From positions 2,991,001-3,055,000 of the forward strand of contig NC_088340.1 in assembly GCF_036884655.1 (NCBI RefSeq): a DNA stretch of 64,000 nucleotides, read 5' to 3'. Position numbers and translations under genes: made by a program. The DNA comes from Musa acuminata AAA Group. Taxonomy: Eukaryota; Streptophyta; Magnoliopsida; Zingiberales; Musaceae. Every line of letters starts with the position of its first letter. Within the stretch, counting starts at the first letter, position 1. The notes beneath the pieces were generated by a model. That model was given only the letters and a program-made list of their open reading frames with translations. It searched no databases and had not been told where the DNA came from. Of this stretch, positions 55,801 to 64,000 are shown in pieces.

Positions 55801-58800
55801 TCCACAAAATTTTCGTTACCGTAGGGAGAAACAAAGAAGTTTTTCTATCAAGGTGCATCTTGGACTGCATTTTTTATAATCTGAGAATTTGAGGGAAAGA
55901 TAATTGTTGTATATTTTCTTGAACTATATAAGATTTCATGATGCAAGTCCCTACAAATGATATTGGATACAAATGGTGAACATTGTATAATTTAATAATT
56001 TGTATATGGATCACCTGTTCTTATGGTCCCAATGGGTTCTTTTGTAATCTTTCTTAATAAAATATAGTTTTTCTGAGACCTGGCCGGTTTGTCCCAAACA
56101 AGGTCCACCTGTTGATGTTCTACACTTTTATAGATCAATGCTTTACTTTGCTATGCTATAATGCATGATGAACTGTGAAAAGACAACCGTATTAATATAT
56201 TTTGGTTGTTTAGATGTATCATAATTGTTGCTCATATCTATTTGGTGGGTTTTGTTTGATCTATCAAATAACTAACTCCATGATGGATCCAATACCAGTT
56301 CTTTCTAGAGTTGATGAAAGTACCAAGAGTGGACTGCAAACTGAGAGTCTTCTCCTTCAAGCTACAATTTAGCTCTCAGGTATAATGATAAAGTATGTTC
56401 TGTTTTATGTGTGCAAATATTATGCAAAAGATATTACTTCCACTGGTGTAATGATCATTACAGGTTGCTGATTTAAGAAGCAATTTGAACACTGTAAACT
56501 CTGTATCTGAAGAGGTAAAAGTTTAGATGGAGACAATATCCATAAGTGATGTTTTATAAATTCAGATACTGAGTTCGCACTGCTTCATGATCAGATACGA
56601 AGTTCTGTGAAGCTGAAGAAAATCATGCAGACAATTCTTTCATTGGGAAATGCATTAAACCAGGGAACTGCCAGAGGTAAGTTGGACTGCTAAATATCAT
56701 ATTTGATATATTCATTTATCTGATGTATAAATGGACTACAAACAGAATTTACTTACTATGCTGATGAGGCATGTCTCACACTGAACACCTGCACACCCAC
56801 ACCCACACACATATAAAGGGAGATAAAAGATCAAACAAGGGGGCTTGCTTCCAGCTTGAGGATGCGAAACGTTTTGACACCAGAAACCCAAAACAATAAA
56901 ATAAATGATTGACAAGGGATGCTTATTTGGGTCAGCTTGATAACCGAGGTGGTTAGTGGTGGGGCAATGATGCCATGTGTCAAATTCCATGTCTACCAGG
57001 AATTCAACCTTGTTAAAATATATGTAAAACCAACAATATTGCTTTCTTCTTATCTTTAGATCAATTATAGCATGTGGTTCTTTAATGTAATGATATATTC
57101 TGCTGCTACTTTCTAAGGTAATAAAGGAACTGATCAGCACTTAATATCAGCTTCTCTCTAAGTTAATTAGAAGAACTGAATGTATCATTGGGCCTGTAGT
57201 CAAAGTTTAAAGCTTTTAGTATCGGCTTCTCTTTAATAACTTTTCTTTCTTTCTGTTAATTTCCAACCATCAATGAGTTTTGTTATGCAAGTCTCCAAGT
57301 TCATAGCTGCTGTCAGTGTGAAATATATCAAGGCCTCCAGAAAATTAAGAAACTTTACCAAGCATTTCATTGGTCTTATTAAACCTCCTTAAAGAAAACA
57401 AATATGAGAACGACCTTTGTTTAACATATCACAATTTCATCTGGTAAGATTTCTCTTGTGTATAAATTGGGACCCAAAAGTTATTTGTCTTGAAGATCTT
57501 TAAGAGGATTAAATTCACTTGCTTCTTTCTCATTCATTGAGAACATTATTTGTCTCAGTTATATTTTTGGTTTTGGACTTCTACGTCTGGACTATTGTAA
57601 TAATTGATGTGCAAAATCGTTTCAGTTTTTTGAGTATTCATGCATGTGACTTCTTTTATTGGCTGAAATCCACTGATATCATCTATTGCACCATGTCTGG
57701 GAAAACTGACCTTGGAGAGTCTATGCTACCTTTTCAGGTTCTGCCATTGGATTTAGGTTGGACAGCCTCCTGAAACTTTCTGACATTCGTGCTCGCAACA
57801 ATAAGATGACTCTTATGCATTACTTATGCAAGGTGTCTTATTCTCTTATTTCATGGCAATCTGCTTCTTTAGCCAATTCTTTTAATTAAAATAATTTTGT
57901 GATAACCTTACAAGGATTTCAAATCTTTGTATGGCTTCCTTCAAACATATGCATATATATGGTAATGGTTTATTTTAGTGTGTAATCAACTCGGGGAAGC
58001 TTGATTAGCATAAATTTCACAGTTAATTGTATTCACTAGCATACAAACAGCATGTGATTGAAATGGAATAGAGTTGGATATTGAGGAACACAACCTGATC
58101 TGGAACCACACCATGAATGAGGGGGAGATATTATGTTAAAGAAATATATAATTTTCATTACAAAGCTGTTTCCAAACACAATCTTATCTACTTTTTATTA
58201 TTAATATTTCTACATATTCCAAACCCAATATCTCTAGTCAAATCGATCATCCGATGCGACGGTGGCTCCATACTGTTGGACTTGATTAATACTTGTTGGG
58301 TTGATGAGTTTGCTGCACATGCTGTCAGAGTCTTCGGCAAACTCTAGTTATTGTATAGTGTATACAACTGAATTTGAATTCTTTGTGATACATTGGGCTG
58401 CAAGATAAAATGGTTGTTGTTGTTGCTATTTTTGCTATTCTTGTACTTCAGTCTCACTAGGAGTAATTATCTTGTTTCTCATGTGTTGATGATGCCAAAC
58501 TTCATTTGGTATCAGTCTAATTGCTCCATGTTGTGTCGAGTTGTTTAGTAGCTTAGAGGTTTTGTCCTGTCATGTCATGTCATGTCATGTCATGTCATGT
58601 CATGTCATGTCATGTCTGTTGATAGTCACAAAGACATCATCTAATTTTGGTCACATGTTCCTTGATGCTTGCTTAGATCATGTCTTTAAGAAGCTCACAG
58701 GTTCCTATCAGAGCAGACTATTCTTTCATACAAACTGGTTCTTGAGTCATTTTCAGAGGAGTATCACTGCTGCATATATATGCACTTCATTTATCATATT

Positions 58801-60822
58801 TAGTTAGGTTTCACAGCTTGTGGATGTAAACTTGGAAAAATAAAATCATAAATAGGTCAATATGTTGAAATCTTGAACTGTGAAGGTCTTTCTTAGTGTA
58901 CTAGGTAGTTAATTGAACTCGTGTAAGGGGATAGGAAAAGATCCTGTAGTGGGTTGCTAGTGGCAGTGTAACTGAGATAAGGTTGAAGAAGAACGGGTTA
59001 GAAGCAATTGGCTACAAGGATTTCTAATAGACCAAGGGACAGAATCTGGTTGCCCTCTTGTTAGCTCCAGAGACCATCATCAGTGACTATTAATTATGTA
59101 AAAGGTTACTTTTAACTTAAAATGCTACATATTAAGCATTTCTACTTTGTCTAGTGCCACAACTTAATCTGAATGGATAATCTAGGGCACTTGCTTTTCA
59201 AGTTACATTCTTATGAACTTAAATCTGAGAAGCTTTTGATAGTTGATTCTGTTCTATAACCTGCAGCAGACATTCTCTAATATTCATCTTATTTCATATC
59301 TAGGTTCTTGCAGATAAGCTTCCAGGAGTTCTTGATTTTCACAACGATCTTGTTAGATTAGAAGCTGCATCGAAGGTACTATAGCATGCATTTACTTATT
59401 ACCTTCTGTTATACAATAAATTTGAAGTTGGCAACAAACTGGTTGAATCTATACAGATACAGCTAAAGATTCTGGCAGAGGAAATGCAAGCTATAAGTAA
59501 AGGATTGGAGAAAGTCGAAAAAGAATTAACATCTTCTGACAGTGATGGTCCTGTATCTGAAACATTTTGTAAGGTATTCATTTGCATAATATAGTAAATT
59601 TTATTAATCTGTTAAGATTTAATATCCTGTCTCTTCATTTGCTGCTTTTCGGAATTTTCATTGTTGTTCAGTGCAAAAGGTCTTGTACCGGTATAGAGAA
59701 ACCAACATTTTACTCAAAAAGTTGCATGGAAATAATTCTCAGTAGATGCAATGTGTTCTTTAGATGGAAGCTTAAAGCAAAAGGCCACAATAAACAGCCT
59801 GGTAGAACTAAATTTCTGAAAGGATCAAATTTTATTTGCTTCATGTGTCTTCCATGCTAAATGCATTGATGTCATTTTAAGATATCTGACAGTTGGAATT
59901 CCACTTGGGCTAGTTTTTGCTTAACACTATGGAACCATCTAAATTTTGGATTCTTCGACTTTTCTTATATTAAACATCCTTAATGTTAATTTAGCATCAC
60001 TTTCCTTTTTGGTTGAATGCCTCGGACATTAAATTTTGTTCTTTTCCTCTTTGGGAGTCACCAGCATTTGCACATCAATGGCTACTGGTACTCAAGAACA
60101 TTTTATCTTCTAGAATAAAGTGAGGCCCACTGTAAAATCAAATGGATTAAATCATTACATGATTAAGTTCATATCATCAACAGGAGTAGCTTTTGTTATG
60201 TTTAAACTTTTTACTCTTTCTTGAAAACTTTCCACTGACTAATTATAACATTACATTTTAGACTCTGAAGGAGTTTCTTGTTGTTGCTGAAGCTGATGTG
60301 AGATCCTTAACTTCACTTTATTCTGGAGTGGTATGTTCTCAAGGTGATATTATGCTTGTCTAATATGAAACATATATCTAATGTTTGATAAAGCGTTGAT
60401 TGGTTTACAGGGTAGAAGTGCAGACATGTTGGCTCGATATTTTGGTGAAGATCCTGCACATTGTCCATTTGAGCAAGGTAACCTTCATTTCAGCTTCACA
60501 ATGATGAATTCTTCAAAAGTTGTAGCTTCACAATGTTTAATTATTGCTTTTTTTTTTTCAGTTCATTTAGAATCTGTGGTTTCTAGTAAATTTGAAGACT
60601 ATCTAATAAGAGTAATCTGTTTTCAATATTGCAGTTGTCTCTACACTTCTTGATTTTACTAGAATGTTTGAACGTGCGCATGAGGAGAACTGCAAACAGC
60701 TAGAGCTGGAGAGAAAGAAGGCCCAGAAAGAAGCAGAGCATGAAAAACTTAGGCATGCTATACATAAGAAAGGACCAGATCACTTAATGCAGTCTCGCAA
60801 TGTTAGTGGCCACACCAGGTGA
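49847..60822 (+). CDS. FH5: class II formin (PTEN-like, FH1, FH2), rice FH5-like
   Basis: Seventeen exons: 49,847-49,919, 51,021-51,718, 52,112-52,333, 52,415-53,562, 53,644-53,776, 54,603-54,674, 54,901-54,999, 55,121-55,162, 56,299-56,379, 56,464-56,514, 56,595-56,676, 57,738-57,832, 59,304-59,375, 59,457-59,573, 60,262-60,330, 60,411-60,477 and 60,635-60,822, giving 1,102 residues. The start MALFKRFFYRKPPDGLLEIS is the family N-terminus. Residues 1-185 are PTEN-phosphatase-like; the P-loop reads HCERGGWP (Cys126) and lacks the CX5R arginine, so it is probably inactive. A C2-like region follows to about 330. FH1, with long Pro runs, spans roughly 500-650. FH2 starts at LKPLHWSKV (about 683) and contains LGNALNQGTARGSAIGFRLD and a C-terminal coiled coil EENCKQLELERKKAQKEAE. 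It nucleates and elongates actin; the PTEN/C2 part is known to target membranes in this class. An extra 3' exon from CAG|GTGATA (60,818) to 61,503 cannot be excluded. Confidence 0.93.
52930..53200 (+). repeat. CCN-rich repeats encoding the formin FH1 proline runs
   Basis: Several blocks of CCA/CCG/CCT codons encode uninterrupted prolines, the profilin-binding part of FH1. The antisense glycine-rich frame is a shadow. Confidence 0.85.
54437..54587. repeat. 82-bp-offset tandem duplication in formin intron 5
   Basis: 'ttgtaattgt...aggatgtaatcttaaaatat' and 'gacattgttcttgt' followed by 'atacatgattcataa' occur twice, at 54,437 and 54,519, ending shortly before the exon 6 acceptor at 54,602. Confidence 0.75.
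56677..59303 (+). other. formin introns 11 and 12
   Basis: Two long introns (56,677-57,737 and 57,833-59,303) around a 95-base exon. No separate gene is seen; short frames are unsupported. Confidence 0.6.
58571..58615. repeat. (CATGT)9 microsatellite in formin intron 12
   Basis: Nine perfect pentanucleotide units. Confidence 0.9.
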
Positions 60823-62437
60823 TAAAAATCCGGGTCCTTGCAGTCTAGTAACCAACAAAGACAGCATATCCTTCCGGGAGACGATAACTTCTGCTCCATA
60901 GGTGGCAGGCATCGTTGACCATACAAGTGAAGGGATGTCTCGAGTGTGAGGTCCCGTTGAGTATGAAAACTCATCACGGTAACATGTTTATTACTGTTTG
61001 GGCCAACAGTAGTCGTTAACTAGGTAATTATGACTTTACATGTTTGATATTTACTAGCATTTTTATACTACTTAACAATTGATTAAGACTTGCCTCCCAC
61101 TTTTATCATGCAGCTTATTCTTTACAAGGCATGCAATAGCACAAGAGAATACCCTCAGTGGGGATCTTGTAGCATGTATACTCATGTCAAGAATCTTGTG
61201 ATTTGCTGTAAAGCCGGGCAGATAATTTTGCATTCGTTTCAGGAGTTTTATTAATGTACATACAATGTGTATACAATTGTTTTTCCCCTTACCAGGGCAA
61301 GATGTTCCATAGTCTGATTGATGTAAACTATCAGGTTTTTTTTTTTTTTGTATTCTTTGCCTTTTGTATTCTTATCAAACTTGTCTCCTTGTACTCAAAG
61401 CACCTCAAACTCATAAATTACTCTTTGCTTTAACTCATCTTACAAGCTAATCAAATGAGTGGATTAGATCTAACTGTGCAGCTCTTTCACTAGAATTTTG
61501 CAGATCATCGGCATTCTGTAGGAACCAAAGGTGCAAATCAACCTAGCAGGCTACAATCATGGAGGGGAACGAATCGGCTTCGACCATCAAGGTTTCAGGT
61601 AGCAACAATACCTCTCCACAGTTATTTCTCTGCTAATGGTAGTAGTGCTCATGATTTTGTACCCATATTTGTAGTCCAATCTGTTGACATGGTTCCAAAG
61701 TCTTGAGCTGAGACCCCATATGCTCTTTATATAATTTTTTGGAGAAACATTTGTGTGATTTTAATTTTCCAAAGGCTATGCTCTCTGCAGCTGATTGATT
61801 TGCCACAGATCATAAAATAAACATTCAATTCAATGAGCTGAATGTTTCTCAGTTGCAAGCTGGTGGGTACTTGCAGAAGCTGTAGTGATGGCCCATCATG
61901 CAATTATCAATTTGCTAGAACATGTCATTTTATTTGTATGGATAGCATAATACATTTTTAGCTTTCACTTGATGAAATTTTGTGGAATGAAATGTTTCTT
62001 TCAATCACCAATTGAGAATGACACATGTCACGTATCTTTCAAAGGGGAGACGATTGATTGCAAACTTAGCTATCTACTTTCTCATCTTTACATGTCAACA
62101 TCGTGGCGCAATACGTAAATTGCACGGCTCTTCCTCTTCTTCTTCGTGTGAGATCATAGGAGGAAGGAAGCGGTGTCAATCCGATCGGTTCCTCGGCATA
62201 TTTATAATGGTACACTTACAAAGCTCGTTTCGGATCTTTATATCTAATTCCCATATGAAATTAAATTGAAGTTTCTCACTAGGAAGAGTCAAATTATAGA
62301 GAAAGAAAATAACATTATAATAAAAATTCAAATTATTAGAATTTCCATTCAAGAATGAATCCATCTCCCCTCCCATTCTCATTCACAAACACAGCCATTA
62401 AGGTTAAGGACTAATCCCCCTCAATACTAACAGGCTG
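60823..62437. other. formin 3' flank and spacer between convergent genes
   Basis: It probably includes the formin 3' UTR. A plausible acceptor at about 61,503 ('tttgcag') and a donor near 61,600 ('tttcag|gtagc') suggest that part of this region may be spliced. No gene is supported. Confidence 0.35.
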
Positions 62438-62648
62438 CCACTAATAATCCTTCCTTGTCAAAGAACACCAAAAAGAGGCAATAAAAATACAAATAGAATA
62501 CCACTAACAATCCTTCCTTGTCAAAGAACACCAAAAAGAGACAATAAAAATTAAAAATATAATAAAAACTAAGACCACTAACAATCCTTCCTTGTCAAAG
62601 AACACCAAAAAGAGAATAATAAAAATAAAATAGAATAAAAACTAGGAC
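62438..62648. repeat. three tandem copies (63-74 bp) downstream of the CIPK gene
   Basis: The block 'ccactaacaatccttccttg' followed by 'tcaaagaacaccaaaaagag' begins at 62,438 (with one change), 62,501 and 62,575, each with an AT-rich tail of different length. It lies 40-250 bases past the CIPK stop, so probably in its 3' UTR. Confidence 0.8.
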
Positions 62649-62687
62649 TAGTGATCACAAGCGGAATAGAGGAAGCCTTTGATCGGC

Positions 62688-64000
62688 TCACCGTCCGGTG
62701 TCATGACGCGGTTCACCGTTGCCGACGGAGGTTGGGTCGTCGCCCTGCCATGTCCAAACTATGTCCTTCAGCCCCGGGCGGACGTCCTCCTCACAGAACT
62801 TGGTGTACTCCAAGGTGTCGCCGGTAGACTTGGAGAACTCCACCACCGCCACCCCCGCCGCCGCCTCGAACACCTCCGCCGTCACTGCCAGCCGCCCCTT
62901 CCTCCCCTCCGTCTTCCCCTCCATCCTCACTTTGTACGACTTGGCCCGCGCCACCCCGAACCCGAGGGCCCGCCCCACCCTCTCCAACCGCTCCACAATC
63001 TCCGCCGCCGGTGACCGCGACGTGAACACCGTCCCCGCCTTCCGCCGGTTCTCGAACAGGCTCGACAGGTCGGACCCCGAGGACATGGAGGTGATGAGCT
63101 CGAACGCGTTGTAGAACCTCGGCGTCGCTGGTTTCACCTCCTCTTCCTCTGGCTGCAGCAGCAGCGGAGGGATTTGGATGGGTGGTGGGCGGCAAGATCC
63201 CTTTTTGAACCAGGGGAGCTGCATTATGGCTGGCATGGAGATGCGCTTCTCGGGGTTGACGACGAGGAGGCGGGAGACGAGGCGGCGCGCTTCGCCAGAG
63301 AACCACGGCGGGATCTGGTACTCCGCCTTGAATACCTTGCGGTACATCCGCATCAAGCTCGCGTCTTGGAAGGGGAGGAATCCGGCGAGGAGGACGAAGA
63401 GAATGACGCCGCAGGACCAGAAGTCGGCCTTGGCGCCGTCGTAGCCGCGGCGGCTGAGGACCTCCGGCGCAACGTAGGCCGGGGTGCCGCACTGGGTGTG
63501 GAGGAGGCCGTCGTGGCGGAGCTGCTCCGGGAGCGCGGAGAGGCCGAAGTCGGAGACCTTGAGGTCGCCGTGCTCATCGAGGAGGAGGTTCTCGGGCTTG
63601 AGGTCCCGGTGGGAGACGCCGCGGCTGTGGCAGAAGTCGACGGCGGAGATGAGCTGGTGGAAGTAGCGGCGGGCCTGGTCCTCGGGCAGGCGGCCACGGA
63701 CGACGCGGGCGAAGAGCTCACCCCCGCGGACGTACTCCATGACGAAGAATATGCGGGACCTAGTGGCCATCACCTCGCGGAGCTCCACCACGTTGGGATG
63801 GCGGACGAGGCGCATCACGGCGATCTCCCGCTGGATCTGCTCCATCATGCCGGCCTGCCGGCGGATCTGCTCTTTGTCGATCACCTTGATGGCGACGCTT
63901 TCTCCGGACCTGAGCTCGCGGCCGTAATACACCTTGCCGAACGTTCCTTTCCCCAGGACGCGCCCCATCTCGTACTTTCCGAACACCAGCTTCCGCGCCT
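62688..64000 (-). CDS. CIPK: CBL-interacting protein kinase (SnRK3), intronless, 5'-truncated by the window
   Basis: The frame is open from the window edge to TGA at 62,690-62,688, showing about 437 residues. The first ATG has not been reached: the edge reads [16 protein letters not shown], and the GTG at 63,986 is not a start. Kinase features are [37 protein letters not shown] and the activation segment ending [10 protein letters not shown]. The NAF/FISL motif is [14 protein letters not shown], which binds CBL calcium sensors. It is followed by a protein-phosphatase-interaction-like region ([19 protein letters not shown]). The gene belongs to the intron-poor CIPK clade (CIPK5/25-like is likely). 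It has very high GC content. CIPKs phosphorylate channels and transporters after CBL-calcium recruitment. Confidence 0.93.
   Translation of the reverse strand, partial: ARKLVFGKYEMGRVLGKGTFGKVYYGRELRSGESVAIKVIDKEQIRRQAGMMEQIQREIAVMRLVRHPNVVELREVMATRSRIFFVMEYVRGGELFARVVRGRLPEDQARRYFHQLISAVDFCHSRGVSHRDLKPENLLLDEHGDLKVSDFGLSALPEQLRHDGLLHTQCGTPAYVAPEVLSRRGYDGAKADFWSCGVILFVLLAGFLPFQDASLMRMYRKVFKAEYQIPPWFSGEARRLVSRLLVVNPEKRISMPAIMQLPWFKKGSCRPPPIQIPPLLLQPEEEEVKPATPRFYNAFELITSMSSGSDLSSLFENRRKAGTVFTSRSPAAEIVERLERVGRALGFGVARAKSYKVRMEGKTEGRKGRLAVTAEVFEAAAGVAVVEFSKSTGDTLEYTKFCEEDVRPGLKDIVWTWQGDDPTSVGNGEPRHDTGR

Noticed and set aside
62791..63492. 233-codon minus-strand frame in another phase of the CIPK gene
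   Set aside because: Overlaps the clear kinase frame and is low-complexity Gly/Arg/Pro.
63984..63986. GTG as the CIPK start
   Set aside because: The frame stays open and family-like to the window edge; a plant start should be an ATG further upstream.

Overview
This window is nuclear DNA of a flowering plant, most likely a commelinid monocot. Genes carry GT-AG introns (one GC-AG). First exons and single-exon genes are very GC-rich while introns and spacers are AT-rich, as in monocots. The proteins belong to land-plant families. The LTR-retrotransposon relic and the general look suggest a Zingiberales genome such as Musa or Ensete, but that is inference. No bacterial, viral or organellar block was seen.

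Layout: 1-5,070 is a decayed Ty3/gypsy-like element carrying a broken gag and two internal tandem arrays. 5,646-7,133 (+) is an armadillo-repeat protein. 7,134-15,180 is mostly non-coding, with a possible transcribed locus (10.5-14.2 kb) that contains a ~950 bp foldback element. 15,180-18,176 (-) is a bHLH transcription factor of the LRL/bHLH66 group. 20,259-21,984 (-) is a POLAR-like polarity protein. 23,759-30,171 (-) is a UBP23-type ubiquitin-specific protease with eleven coding exons. 30.2-37.3 kb is AT-rich spacer with local repeats. 37,303-38,655 (+) is an intronless BTB/T1 plus propeller protein. 42,763-48,659 (+) is a casein kinase 1-like protein in fourteen exons. 49,847-60,822 (+) is a class II formin in seventeen exons. 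62,688 to the window edge (-) is a CBL-interacting protein kinase that is cut off at its N-terminus.

I built the gene models by hand, joining reading frames across splice sites so that phase and family similarity agree. Every junction given keeps the frame open. The genes do not form an operon or a known cluster. Several touch cell growth and polarity in general terms (formin, POLAR-like, LRL bHLH, CK1), but there is no evidence that this neighbourhood is functional.

No previously undescribed system stands out. The most useful second-look items are: a cluster of three CACGTG sites inside the GC-AG intron of the bHLH gene; a duplicated cryptic exon in the CK1 gene that would add 11 codons in frame; an AUG-stop minimal uORF 12 bases before the BTB start; a long foldback element; and a hidden last exon of the UBP gene followed closely by a long TA microsatellite.
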